Notes under the pieces: generated by a model
What the model saw: only the letters and a program-made list of their open reading frames with translations
Databases searched by the model: none
Told to the model about the DNA's origin: nothing
Translations under genes and position numbers: made by a program
DNA from: an uncultured Corynebacterium sp.
GTDB taxonomy: Bacteria > Actinomycetota > Actinomycetes > Mycobacteriales > Mycobacteriaceae
Assembly: GCF_937999985.1 (NCBI RefSeq)
Contig: NZ_CALLDG010000034.1
Coordinates: 1-18,723 of the forward strand
Length of the DNA: 18,723 nucleotides
Direction of reading: 5' to 3'
Shown here: in pieces, positions 7,116 to 15,105 of the stretch
How positions within the stretch are numbered: position 1 is the first letter of the stretch
Layout of the letters: the number at the start of each line of letters is the position of its first letter

Positions 7116-7805
7116 GTGAATTCTGTACGGGAGCAGGCGCACCAGCTGATCGAGCGGATCCACCCGGCGTGGTATCTGCCGGGGCTGCAGTCGGTGCTGG
7201 AGGGTGCTCTGGCTGAGGGGCAACGGGCGGCCCAGCAGGGCATCCAGGCACAGGTCCTGCCCGCGCCAGAAAAAATTTTGCGGGCCTTCGAGGCCGACCC
7301 CACGCAGGTGAAAGTACTGATCGTCGGGCAGGACCCGTACCCCACGCCCGGGCACTCGGTGGGGCTGGCGTTCTCTGCGGAGCTTCCCGCAGGCGAGCCG
7401 CTGCCGAAGTCGCTGAAGAACATCTACACCGAGTACGCAGATGACCTCGGCCTGCCAGCCCCCACCAGCGGGGACCTTTCCCCGTGGGCCGACCGCGGGG
7501 TGCTGCTGCTCAACCGCGTGCTCACCGTTCAGGCGGGGAACGCGGGCAGCCATCGCGGGCGCGGCTGGGAGGCCATCACCGAGGCCGCCGTCCGCCAAGT
7601 CGCCGCCAACCCGCACTTCGCCGCGATCCTGTGGGGCAAGCAGGCCCAGCAGCTGGCACCGCTCATCGGCGCGGAGCGCTGCGTGATGTCCCCGCACCCC
7701 TCGCCGTTGTCCGCTTATCGTGGCTTCTTCGGTTCGCGCCCTTTCAGCAGGTCAAATGCGATCCTGGAAGCATCCGGCGGCGCGCCCGTCGACTGGCGCC
7801 TGTAG
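7116..7805 (+). CDS. ung: Uracil-DNA glycosylase
   Basis: Family 1 uracil-DNA glycosylase, removing uracil from DNA to start base-excision repair; important in a GC-rich genome prone to cytosine deamination. It is 229 residues. The water-activating loop GQDPYPTPGHSVGLAFS begins at residue 71 (catalytic Asp73), LLLNRVLTV lies near 130-138, and the DNA minor-groove loop HPSPLSAYRGFFGSRPFS begins at His194. The GTG start at 7116 is preceded by the strong ribosome binding site AGGGAGAAGG (7105-7114). It lies 32 nt after thiL, probably in the same transcript. All key residues are present. The codons at 7268-7282 include an AAAAAATTTT run unlike the surrounding GC-rich codon choice. Confidence 0.97.
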   Translation: MNSVREQAHQLIERIHPAWYLPGLQSVLEGALAEGQRAAQQGIQAQVLPAPEKILRAFEADPTQVKVLIVGQDPYPTPGHSVGLAFSAELPAGEPLPKSLKNIYTEYADDLGLPAPTSGDLSPWADRGVLLLNRVLTVQAGNAGSHRGRGWEAITEAAVRQVAANPHFAAILWGKQAQQLAPLIGAERCVMSPHPSPLSAYRGFFGSRPFSRSNAILEASGGAPVDWRL

Positions 7806-7869
7806 CCCAGCCCGTATCCCCCTAACGCGCCACGATCCCGCAAACCGCCCTGCTGTCCGGCTGGTTCGC

Positions 7870-7883
7870 TAGGGTAGTGGGAG
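7870..7883 (+). promoter_or_regulatory. Candidate -10 box for leaderless fakA-like transcript
   Basis: TAGGGT (7870-7875) fits TANNNT and ends 7 nt before the GTG at 7883. No Shine-Dalgarno sequence is well placed for either GTG (7877 or 7883). The spacing argues that 7883 is the true start and that mRNA begins at it. Confidence 0.5.
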
Positions 7884-9418
7884 TGAAATCCAGGAAGGCA
7901 GAGGCGCAGCCGGTGGCTGAAGCGCAGCCGGTGGAGCAGGCGCCCGCTCATCTCGACGCGCGCGTTGTCGCCCAGTGGGCTCGCCTCTCGGCCAGCAGGC
8001 TCCGCGAGCAGAGCCAGGCGATTAACGCCCTAAACGTATTCCCCATCCCGGATTCCGATACCGGCTCCAACATGGCGCACACCATGACCACCGCAGTCTC
8101 GGCGGTCGACGCGCTGGAGGAAGACGCCAGCCTCCCCGAGGTCACCATCGCCCTGGCCACCGGCGCTGTCCGTGGCGCCCGCGGAAACTCCGGCCTGGTG
8201 CTCAGTCAGGTGATGCGCGCCCTCGCCGAGGCGGCCTCGCAGGGCCACATCGACGGCCCCGCCGTGGCGGACACACTCTCGCAGTCGGTGGGCTTCGTCC
8301 GCACCGCAATCTCCACGCCTGTCGAGGGCACCGTTATCAGCGTGCTCGATGCCGCCGCCACCGCCGCCCATGAGGGCGAGCCGAACCTCGCGGACGTTGC
8401 CACCCGCGCCCTCCATGCCGCCGAGGAAGCCCTGGCAAACACCCCCAACCAGCTGCCCGTCCTCGCCGAAGCGGGGGTTGTGGACGCGGGCGGCCAGGGC
8501 CTCGTGGTGATCCTGCAGGCCCTGGTTGATGTTCTGGACGGTGCTGGTTTTACTGATGACGCCCCCACGCCCGACCATGAGCGAACCCAGCAAGAGGTCG
8601 AGGTGATGTTCTTCTTCGAGGGGAACCTGGCAGCCCTGCGCGAGCTCCTGGAGGCCCACGGCAACTCGGTCATCGTCGGACCCTTAGGGCCGGAAGAAGG
8701 AACCGCGCACGTGCACACCAACCGCGCCGGCGAGGTCATCGAGAAGGCCTTCACCCTGGGTACAGTCACCGACCTGCGCATCGAGGTTCTGCCCGCCGAC
8801 GGGGAAGCTGCCGACAGCGGAAAGCCAAGCACACCAGCCCCCGCGGGGGCCCAAGCACGGGCGGCAGACCAGGGGCCGTTCATCGTGGCGCTCACGCCCA
8901 CCGGCGGAGTCGCGCGACTTTTCGAGGCTGCGGGGGCGGTGGCGGTGGCGTCACCAAACAACAAAACCCTGGGCGAAGCAGTGCAGGGGCTGGGCGAAGG
9001 GCCGGTAGCCGTGCTGACCAACGGGCAGGACGTTGCCGCGCTGCAGGGGTTAGACGGGACGCGAGAGGTCGACATCATCGATACGAAATCGCTGGTCGGC
9101 GGGCTGGCGGCGCTGGCGGTGAACGACCCCACCGTGGACTGGGACGACAATGTCGAGGAAATGATCGACGCGGTAGAGGCCCAACGCTACGCCACCTGCC
9201 CGCCCGACACGATGGTCGATACCCTCAGCACAATGCTGGCCGACGGCGGGGAACTCGTGACTCTGCTGTGGAGCGCCCCAGCGACCGACCAGACCGCCAT
9301 CGATGGGCTGAAAGCCACCTTCGCCGAGCTGTATCCGGATGTGCAGATCGACGATCACCACATCGAGCTGCAGGGCAACGACCACGACCCGTGCCTGGTG
9401 CAGATCGGAGTGGAGTAG
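7883..9418 (+). CDS. fakA: DAK2-domain protein, FakA/YloV-like fatty acid kinase family
   Basis: About 511 residues. The N-terminal DAK2 (DhaL-like) ATP-binding domain carries INALNVFPIPDSDTGSNM (about 47-64), the Asp-rich Mg-ATP motif that reads PDGDTG in most relatives, and GARGNSGLVLSQ further on. A middle domain with VEVMFFFEG and EEGTAHVHTN, a Pro/Ala-rich linker near 310-330, and a C-terminal Asp-rich domain complete the FakA layout. In Firmicutes such proteins phosphorylate fatty acids bound to a FakB partner; no FakB is in this window, so the substrate is inferred. The start is GTG 7883 (leaderless) or GTG 7877. Its stop is 3 nt before recG, with GGAG in its last codons serving recG, so the pair should be translationally coupled. 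The same neighbour pair occurs in mycobacteria. Confidence 0.86.
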   Translation: MKSRKAEAQPVAEAQPVEQAPAHLDARVVAQWARLSASRLREQSQAINALNVFPIPDSDTGSNMAHTMTTAVSAVDALEEDASLPEVTIALATGAVRGARGNSGLVLSQVMRALAEAASQGHIDGPAVADTLSQSVGFVRTAISTPVEGTVISVLDAAATAAHEGEPNLADVATRALHAAEEALANTPNQLPVLAEAGVVDAGGQGLVVILQALVDVLDGAGFTDDAPTPDHERTQQEVEVMFFFEGNLAALRELLEAHGNSVIVGPLGPEEGTAHVHTNRAGEVIEKAFTLGTVTDLRIEVLPADGEAADSGKPSTPAPAGAQARAADQGPFIVALTPTGGVARLFEAAGAVAVASPNNKTLGEAVQGLGEGPVAVLTNGQDVAALQGLDGTREVDIIDTKSLVGGLAALAVNDPTVDWDDNVEEMIDAVEAQRYATCPPDTMVDTLSTMLADGGELVTLLWSAPATDQTAIDGLKATFAELYPDVQIDDHHIELQGNDHDPCLVQIGVE

Positions 9419-9421
9419 CCC

Positions 9422-11587
9422 ATGCTGGGATGGCAGGACTCGCGCCCGCTGTCGGTTGCGATCTCTAACGACCGCGCGAAGCGGCTGGCCGATAAACCCG
9501 GCATTAAAACCATCGCCGACGCGGTGCTGAACTTCCCCGTCACCTACGCGCGGCTCGGCTCGCCGCAGGGGCTCGACGAGCTGCGGGTGGGGGAGAAGTA
9601 CACCTGCGCCGGGGAAATCCTCAGCGTGGGGGAGAAAGACAACCACTCCGGGCGTGGCCCCAGAAAATTTTTGACGTTCACCTTCACCGACGGCGTGCGG
9701 AGCTTCCGCTCCGCGCTGTTCGGGAACGTGGCCTACCACCGGAAGCGCATCAAGAGGGGCTCGATGATGCTGCTGCACGGCAAGCTCTCCGAGTTCAACG
9801 GCCAGTGGGAGCTGAAAAACCCCAGCTACGTATCCATCCTGCCCGCCCTGGATGCGGAGTTCGGCATGTTCGGGCCTCTGAAGACAATCGTGGACGTCAT
9901 GGGCTCCGAGACCGCCGCCCAGGAGCTGCTGGCCAAGCCATGGATGGCCGGATACAAGCGCCGCCCCGGCACCTCCACCGCGGAAATGCTGGGAGTGATG
10001 GACCACGTACTGCGGGTCATGGACGAGCCCGGCGAGTTCCTGCCACTCCCGCGCCGCAACCCCGGCGCGCCCGCCTGGCCCACGGATGGAAAGGGCCGCC
10101 CGCTGATCAGCTTCGCCGACGCGCTGCGGCACATCCACCAGCCGAGCGAGGCCGGCCCCGAACCCGCTCGGCGCAGGCTGAAGTTCAACGAGGCTCTCGA
10201 GCTGCAGCTGGTCATGGCTCTACGGCGCAATGACGCCACCAAGCGCACCGGCATGGCCCTCGCGCCGGGCGAGAACGTGGAGAAACTGATCGCGGGGCTG
10301 CCCTTCGACCTCAGCGCGGGGCAGAAGATGGCGCTGGAGGACATCGGCTCCCGCCTGGGTGGAACCACCCCGGCAAACCTGCTGCTGCACGGCGAGGTTG
10401 GCTCCGGCAAGACGATGGTGGCGTTGATCAGCATGCTCTGGGCCGTGGACTCCGGCTATCAGTGCGCTTTCATCGCTCCGACGGAAATCCTGGCCGTGCA
10501 GCACGCCCGCAGTCTGGTGAAGATGCTGGAGAACACCGACGTGCGAGTATCCGTATTGGTCGGAAGCCAGAAGCACGCAGAGAAGCAGCGCACGCTGCTG
10601 GACCTGGTCTCCGGCCAGACCGACATTGTGGTCGGCACGCACGCGGTGATCCAAGACTCGGTGGAGTTCTACCGCCTGGGCATGGTCATCGTTGACGAGC
10701 AGCACCGCTTCGGCGTGCAGCAGCGCAACAAGCTGCGGGAATCCGCGCCGGTGGATGCCACCCCGCACATGATGGTCATGACCGCCACCCCAATCCCGCG
10801 GACCGTGGGCATGACGATGTTCGGCGACCTGACGCCCATCACGCTGGTCGGTAAGCCCGGTGGGCGCGGAGACATCGAGACTGTGGTGGTGCCCGCCGAT
10901 AAACACCGCTGGGTGCGGCGCGCCTGGGAGCGCATGGGCGAGGAGATCAAGGCCGGCGGCCAGGCCTACGTGGTGGCGCCCCGCATTGAGGGCTACTCCG
11001 GCGTGGAACATTGGTGCGAGCGCATCGCCACCGAGGAACTGCCCGGCTATCGCGTGGCGATGCTGCACGGCAAGATGGATCCCTCCGACAAAGACCAGGT
11101 GATGCAGGACTTCGCCGCCGGGAAGATCGACGTGCTGGTCGCCACCACCGTCATCGAGGTTGGCGTGGACGTGCCGAACGCCTCCATGATGATGATCCTG
11201 GAGGCAGAGAACTTCGGCTTCTCCCAACTCCACCAGCTGCGCGGGCGCATCGGCCGCGGGCGCCGGGACTCACTGTGCCTGCTGCACACCACCGCCGCGC
11301 CGGATAGCCCCTCCTTCCACCGCCTGCAGGTGGTGGCGCAGAGCAACGACGGATTCCGCCTGGCGGAGGAAGACCTGAAGATGCGCACCGAAGGAGACAT
11401 CCTGGGCCAAGACCAGTCGGGGCGGTCGGCGCGAAGGGCGTCATTACTAGACCTCAGCACCGACGGCGAGATCATCGAATCGGCGCGCGACTACGCAGAA
11501 GCGCTGGTGGCCTACGACGAGCAGCTGGCGCGCTCGCTGGTGGTGGACATCGAGATCGACGACCAGGACTACATCGAGAAGAGCTAG
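9422..11587 (+). CDS. recG: ATP-dependent DNA helicase RecG
   Basis: Superfamily 2 branched-DNA helicase that regresses stalled replication forks and processes Holliday junctions. It is 721 residues. The N-terminal wedge/OB-fold region (roughly 60-170) is followed by the helicase core: Walker A GEVGSGKT at 324-331 (GDVGSGKT in most RecG), motif II DEQH at 425-428 followed by RFGVQQR, TATPIPRT as motif III, then VIEVGVDVPNASMMMILEAENFGFSQLHQLRGRIGRG split over motifs V and VI, which is diagnostic of RecG/Mfd-type helicases. The ATG is 3 nt after the preceding stop, with GGAG as ribosome binding site inside that gene. It appears complete. An AAAATTTTT run (9664-9672) interrupts otherwise GC-rich codons. 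Confidence 0.97.
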   Translation: MLGWQDSRPLSVAISNDRAKRLADKPGIKTIADAVLNFPVTYARLGSPQGLDELRVGEKYTCAGEILSVGEKDNHSGRGPRKFLTFTFTDGVRSFRSALFGNVAYHRKRIKRGSMMLLHGKLSEFNGQWELKNPSYVSILPALDAEFGMFGPLKTIVDVMGSETAAQELLAKPWMAGYKRRPGTSTAEMLGVMDHVLRVMDEPGEFLPLPRRNPGAPAWPTDGKGRPLISFADALRHIHQPSEAGPEPARRRLKFNEALELQLVMALRRNDATKRTGMALAPGENVEKLIAGLPFDLSAGQKMALEDIGSRLGGTTPANLLLHGEVGSGKTMVALISMLWAVDSGYQCAFIAPTEILAVQHARSLVKMLENTDVRVSVLVGSQKHAEKQRTLLDLVSGQTDIVVGTHAVIQDSVEFYRLGMVIVDEQHRFGVQQRNKLRESAPVDATPHMMVMTATPIPRTVGMTMFGDLTPITLVGKPGGRGDIETVVVPADKHRWVRRAWERMGEEIKAGGQAYVVAPRIEGYSGVEHWCERIATEELPGYRVAMLHGKMDPSDKDQVMQDFAAGKIDVLVATTVIEVGVDVPNASMMMILEAENFGFSQLHQLRGRIGRGRRDSLCLLHTTAAPDSPSFHRLQVVAQSNDGFRLAEEDLKMRTEGDILGQDQSGRSARRASLLDLSTDGEIIESARDYAEALVAYDEQLARSLVVDIEIDDQDYIEKS

Positions 11588-11625
11588 AGAAGAGCTAGGG
11601 GAGAAGAACTCGCCGACCCAGTTGC

Positions 11626-11639
11626 TAGACTCTGGGGCA
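11626..11639 (+). promoter_or_regulatory. Candidate -10 box for leaderless carrier-protein transcript
   Basis: TAGACT (11626-11631) fits TANNNT and ends 7 nt before the ATG at 11639. No ribosome binding site is placed for this ATG, which supports a leaderless start. Confidence 0.5.
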
Positions 11640-11851
11640 TGGAAATCTGTGCCCCATTCGCGGGAGTTGTGCACTTCCTCGTCGCCGACGGAGAGACCGT
11701 AGACACCGGCGACGCGCTGTGCACGGTGGAATCGCTGAAGCTGGAAGCGCCCGTGCTCGCGCCGGGGCCCGGGGTGGTGCGCAGGACGAACTCGCAGGAC
11801 TATGAGGATGTGCACGGCGGGGACGTGATTCTGCGGGTCGAGGCCCAATAA
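11639..11851 (+). CDS. Small biotinyl/lipoyl-carrier domain protein
   Basis: A 70-residue protein made of a single biotinyl/lipoyl-attachment domain: PFAGVV, GETVDTGDALCTVESLKLEAPVLAP split around the turn, then GVV and GGDVILRV. The acceptor turn reads ESLKLEA with Lys34, where biotin carriers usually have (A/S)MKM; both flanking Met are replaced by Leu, which still leaves a lysine at the right place. It resembles in size the mycobacterial biotinylated protein TB7.3. In mycobacteria pyruvate carboxylase (pca, whose last domain is a biotin carrier) lies between recG and rsmD, so this could be the surviving carrier domain of that gene or an independent carrier. Whether it is biotinylated, lipoylated or unmodified is not decided by sequence. 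Confidence 0.83.
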   Translation: MEICAPFAGVVHFLVADGETVDTGDALCTVESLKLEAPVLAPGPGVVRRTNSQDYEDVHGGDVILRVEAQ

Positions 11852-11905
11852 GGCCGGCACTAGTAACGACCACGAGCAAAAATTAAGGCAGGATTACAAA
11901 ACACT

Positions 11906-12475
11906 ATGACACGCATTATCTCCGGAACCGCCCGCGGCCGCAGCATCAAGGTCCCCAGCGAAGGCACCCGCCCCACCTCGGACCGCGCCCGCGAAGGGCT
12001 GTTCTCCTCTCTGCAGGTCCGCTTCGGCTTCGTCGACGAGGTCGTGCTGGACCTCTTCGCCGGTTCCGGCGCTCTCGGGCTGGAGGCCGCCAGCCGTGGG
12101 GCCAAGGAAGTCACCCTGGTGGATAACAGCGACGCGGCGGTCAAGACGATCAAGGACAACGCGCGCGTCGTGCCCGAGGCGAAGGTGCAGGTGGTGGAGG
12201 CGAAGGCGTCATCCTTCCTGGCCGGAGCCCCGCGCAACCACTACACGATGGTGCTAGCGGACCCGCCCTACGAGCTCACCGACGAGGCTGTCGCCGAGAT
12301 GGTGGAGGCGCTGATTCCTGTTCTTACTAGTGACGCCGTCGTGGTGGTCGAACGCAATAGTGCCTCACCCGAAACCGCGTGGCCGGAGGGCTTCGAGCCG
12401 ACCGGGCAGAAGCTAAAGAAGCGCACCTACGGAATCGCCCGCTTCGACATGGCGATTTGGCGGGGCGAGGGTTAG
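11906..12475 (+). CDS. rsmD: 16S rRNA (guanine(966)-N2)-methyltransferase
   Basis: SAM-dependent methyltransferase that modifies G966 of 16S rRNA in the 30S subunit. It is 189 residues. The N-terminus RIISGTARGRSIKVP is typical; RPTSDRAREGLFSSL (22-36) is a family hallmark; SAM-binding motif I is DLFAGSGALGLEAASRG (49-65); and the catalytic N6/N2-methyltransferase motif DPPY lies at 119-122. ATG 11906 has a weak ribosome binding site (AAGGCAGGA, about 12 nt upstream). It precedes coaD by 10 nt, the widespread rsmD-coaD pairing, and its stop codon overlaps the likely -10 box of coaD. Confidence 0.95.
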   Translation: MTRIISGTARGRSIKVPSEGTRPTSDRAREGLFSSLQVRFGFVDEVVLDLFAGSGALGLEAASRGAKEVTLVDNSDAAVKTIKDNARVVPEAKVQVVEAKASSFLAGAPRNHYTMVLADPPYELTDEAVAEMVEALIPVLTSDAVVVVERNSASPETAWPEGFEPTGQKLKKRTYGIARFDMAIWRGEG

Positions 12476-12486
12476 GTTAGGTGCCA
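12473..12486 (+). promoter_or_regulatory. Candidate -10 box for leaderless coaD transcript overlapping rsmD stop
   Basis: TAGGTT (12473-12478) ends 7 nt before the coaD ATG; its first three bases are the rsmD stop codon. This would give coaD its own leaderless mRNA besides read-through from rsmD. Confidence 0.45.
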
Positions 12487-12971
12487 TGCGAGTAGTTTGC
12501 CCCGGATCTTTCGACCCCATCACGCTGGGTCATTTGGATATCTTCACCCGCGCTGCTGCCAACTGGGAGGAGGTCGTAGTTCTGGTGACCTATAACCCGA
12601 ACAAGAACGGCCTATTCACCGCCGAGGAGCGCATCGAGCTGATCGAGAAGTCCATCGCCTCCATCCCCAACGGGCCGAAGAACATCACGGTCGATACGTG
12701 GGACAAGCTGCTGGTGGACTACCTGAACGAGAACAATATTCAGGCGATGGTCAAGGGGCTGCGCAGCTCTTTGGACTACGAGTATGAGCTGCCGATGGCG
12801 CAGATGAACCAGCGCCTGTCGGGCGCGGAGACGTACTTCCTGCTGACCTCTCCGGAGTACGGATACGTGTCCTCTACCCTGTGCAAGGAGGTTGCGAAGT
12901 ACGGAGGCGACGTTTCCGGGCTGCTGCCGGAGCCGGTTGTCGCGGCACTGGAGGAGAAGTTCCGCGGCTAG
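12486..12971 (+). CDS. coaD: Phosphopantetheine adenylyltransferase
   Basis: Catalyses the fourth step of coenzyme A synthesis, transferring AMP from ATP to 4'-phosphopantetheine. It is 161 residues, the standard hexameric bacterial PPAT size. The nucleotidyltransferase motif GSFDPITLGHLD (7-18, with the TxGH histidine at 16), the substrate segment VKGLRSSLDYEYE (89-101) and the ATP-binding VSSTLCKEVAKYGGDVSGLLP region (from 128) are all present. It is 10 nt downstream of rsmD. The start ATG follows a -10-like box directly, with no ribosome binding site. Confidence 0.97.
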   Translation: MRVVCPGSFDPITLGHLDIFTRAAANWEEVVVLVTYNPNKNGLFTAEERIELIEKSIASIPNGPKNITVDTWDKLLVDYLNENNIQAMVKGLRSSLDYEYELPMAQMNQRLSGAETYFLLTSPEYGYVSSTLCKEVAKYGGDVSGLLPEPVVAALEEKFRG

Positions 12972-13030
12972 CGCCCGTCAAGGCGTGTCTAAACCTGTAG
13001 TTGAGGTCAAGTGATGGCACAGTGGAGGCC

Positions 13031-13780
13031 ATGTACAAGACATTCCAGGGTATGGATGACCTTCAGCAAATGGTGGAGCAGGCCTATGGCGTGCCCATGA
13101 CCTCCAACTGCATGGTTCCGCGGCGCGAGGTGCTCGACATTCTCGACGAAATGCGCAACGCGATCCCCATCGAGATGGACGACGCGCAGGACGTCCTCGA
13201 CCACCGTGATGACATCGTCGCCGATGCTCAGGACCAGGCCGACGCAACCATTTCCAGCGCCAACTCCGAGGCCGACGCGATCGTGCAGGACGCACAGGAT
13301 CGCGCCAACCAAATCCTCCAGGAAGCTCAGGACCGCGCGACCAACACCGTCGCCCAGGCCGAGGATCAGGCCGACCGCCTGGTCAGCGACGCTCGCCGCG
13401 AGTACGAGACGGTCACTACCCGCGCCGCCGACGAAGCCGAGCGCCTGGTCAGCGAAGGTAACGCCAGCTACCAGCGCTCCGTCGACGAGGGCCTGGCCGA
13501 GCAGCGCCGCCTGGTCTCCGACTCCGAGGTTGTGCGCAACGCCGAGGCCGAGGCCAAGCGCATCATCGACTCTGCCCACGCGGATTCCGACCGCCTGCGC
13601 ACCGAGTGCGACCGCTACGTCGATTCCACCCTGGCCGAGTTTGAGGACACCCTCACCACCACGCTGCGTACCGTGAACCGCGACCGGTCTGCCCTGCGCA
13701 AGGGTGCCGGTGCCTCCGGATACCAGAACGGCACTGCCGGATACCAGAACGATTCCGACCCCCACGGTTACCGTCAGTAG
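13031..13780 (+). CDS. SepIVA/DivIVA-like coiled-coil protein
   Basis: Acidic, predominantly helical protein of 249 residues. Its position directly upstream of DUF177, rnc and fpg matches mycobacterial Rv2927c (SepIVA), a DivIVA-domain septation factor, so a role in cell division or polar growth is inferred. Residues 1-60 are the variable N-terminal region with MVPRREVLDILDEMR. Residues 66-164 are nine uninterrupted 11-residue repeats of the type AxxxAxxxVxx (for example AEDQADRLVSD and AADEAERLVSE), then six odd residues (SEVVRN), then four more repeats to 214. The tail has two GYQN copies. ATG 13031 is chosen; GTG 13022 or TTG 13001 in frame are possible but poorly supported. GGAGG lies only 2 nt upstream, so the initiation signal is unclear. 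Confidence 0.82.
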   Translation: MYKTFQGMDDLQQMVEQAYGVPMTSNCMVPRREVLDILDEMRNAIPIEMDDAQDVLDHRDDIVADAQDQADATISSANSEADAIVQDAQDRANQILQEAQDRATNTVAQAEDQADRLVSDARREYETVTTRAADEAERLVSEGNASYQRSVDEGLAEQRRLVSDSEVVRNAEAEAKRIIDSAHADSDRLRTECDRYVDSTLAEFEDTLTTTLRTVNRDRSALRKGAGASGYQNGTAGYQNDSDPHGYRQ

Positions 13781-13804
13781 CGATAGACGGGTAGAAAGAA
13801 GGGT

Positions 13805-14347
13805 ATGAGTAACCCCTTCGTTCTTGCAGTCGGCGACATCCCAACTGGACTCAGCGAGCCGGTCGACGCCCAGGGGGCGTCACCCGTACCGTGGGGCGGC
13901 AACATGCTGGGCGTGGCAGAGGGCGCACCCGTCGAAGTTCATGGAACCCTGGCGAACTTGGGCGAGGCAATCATGGCCAACCTGCAGGTCAGTGGCGAGG
14001 CCAAGGGAACGTGCTCCCGCTGCCTGCAGGAGCTTTCCACCACCCTGGAGTACTCCATCAGCGACGTTTTCGGCCTGACCCCGGACTTCATCACCGATGA
14101 CAGCGCCGAGGGCGACGATGCTGAGGACGAGGAAGAGCCGCTGCTGGTGCAGGACAACGCCATCGACATCACCCAGCTGGTCATCGACGAGGCCGGCCTG
14201 AACGCGCCGTTCAGCCCCGTGTGCGCCGACTTCGGTGCCGAGTGCCGCGAGGACACCCCGGCGCCGGACGGTATCAGCGAGGAAGCTGAGGAAGAGGACC
14301 GCCCGGATCCGCGCTGGGCCGGCCTGGAGAAGTTCAAGAACCTCTAA
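13805..14347 (+). CDS. DUF177 (YceD-like) protein
   Basis: Small acidic protein of 180 residues from the YceD/DUF177 family, linked in other bacteria to large-subunit rRNA processing and usually encoded near rpmF, plsX or rnc. Two cysteine pairs are visible: CSRC at 70-73 and C140/C147 in SPVCADFGAEC, likely a structural metal site. An acidic stretch (residues 99-112) and another near 158-166 flank the second pair; the C-terminus DPRWAGLEKFKNL is the usual family ending. ATG 13805 has an AG-rich upstream sequence (GAAAGAAGGG). It lies 24 nt after the SepIVA-like gene and 23 nt before rnc, matching mycobacterial Rv2926c-rnc; no rpmF is present here. Confidence 0.9.
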   Translation: MSNPFVLAVGDIPTGLSEPVDAQGASPVPWGGNMLGVAEGAPVEVHGTLANLGEAIMANLQVSGEAKGTCSRCLQELSTTLEYSISDVFGLTPDFITDDSAEGDDAEDEEEPLLVQDNAIDITQLVIDEAGLNAPFSPVCADFGAECREDTPAPDGISEEAEEEDRPDPRWAGLEKFKNL

Positions 14348-14370
14348 AAGGAAAGGCATCTCGAAACCCA

Positions 14371-15105
14371 ATGGCTCGTAAACGCCGATTGACCGGCGAG
14401 GCCGCCCTCAACGCCGCCTATGGCAAGTCCGACCACGCACCGCTGCTGGAGGCGTGGGGTGTGGACCTGCCCGACGACCTGCTGCGACTGGCGCTGACCC
14501 ACCGCTCCTTCGCCAACGAAAACGGCCACCTGCCGAACAACGAGCGCCTGGAGTTCCTGGGCGACGCAGTGCTGGGCCTGGCCGTGGCGGAACAGCTGTA
14601 CCGCCAGTTCCCGGAGCGCGCGGAATCGGACATCTCCAAGATGCGCTCCGGAGTGGTGAACATGTACGCCCTGGCGGATGTCGCTCGCCGCCTCGGCATG
14701 GGCGAGTACATCCTGCTCGGCCGCGGCGAGATGCTGACCGGCGGCAAGGATAAGCACTCCATCCTGGCGGACTCCGTGGAGTCCATGCTCGGCGCGATCT
14801 ACCTGCACCACGGCTTCGAGGTTGCCCGCGCCACGGTGCTGCGTCTGTTCGCCGACAAGATCACCGAGGCTCCCACCACCGGCCTGACGATGGACTGGAA
14901 GACCGTACTGCTGGAGAAGCTCTCAGACATGAAACTGCCCCTGCCCACCTACGAAGTGCGCGGCGAAGGCCCGGAGCACGACAAGACCTTCTATGCCACC
15001 GTCACCATCGAGGACCTGGTAACCCACGGCGAGGGCCACACCAAGAAGGTCGCCGAGCACGCCGCCGCCAAACAGGCCGTGCAGAAACTCAACAAGCGTG
15101 CCTGA
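14371..15105 (+). CDS. rnc: Ribonuclease III
   Basis: Double-stranded RNA endonuclease that processes rRNA precursors and structured mRNAs. It is 244 residues. The RNase III signature NERLEFLGDAVLG lies at 57-69, and the second acidic pair is in ILADSVESMLGAIYL (Asp134, Glu137), completing the metal-binding active site. The C-terminal double-stranded RNA-binding domain (about 174-241) has MDWKTVLLEKL, LPTYEVRGEGPEHDKTF and the terminal KKVAEHAAAKQAV helix. ATG 14371 has a GGAAAGG 14 nt upstream, a long spacing. Its last 8 nt overlap the fpg start, so translation of fpg is probably coupled. Confidence 0.97.
   Translation: MARKRRLTGEAALNAAYGKSDHAPLLEAWGVDLPDDLLRLALTHRSFANENGHLPNNERLEFLGDAVLGLAVAEQLYRQFPERAESDISKMRSGVVNMYALADVARRLGMGEYILLGRGEMLTGGKDKHSILADSVESMLGAIYLHHGFEVARATVLRLFADKITEAPTTGLTMDWKTVLLEKLSDMKLPLPTYEVRGEGPEHDKTFYATVTIEDLVTHGEGHTKKVAEHAAAKQAVQKLNKRA

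Noticed and set aside
7901..7936. Short internal repeat near the fakA-like N-terminus (GCGCAGCCGGTGG twice)
   Set aside because: Encodes a low-complexity AQPV stretch; no sign of function beyond a flexible N-terminal tail.
9050..10138. Long minus-strand reading frames opposite fakA-like, recG, gpsA, the SepIVA-like gene and agcS
   Set aside because: GC-rich codon bias opens frames on the opposite strand; none shows recognisable motifs and all lie wholly over well-supported genes.
13001..13030. TTG or GTG upstream starts for the SepIVA-like gene
   Set aside because: Neither has a placed ribosome binding site or -10 box better than that of ATG 13031; kept only as alternatives.
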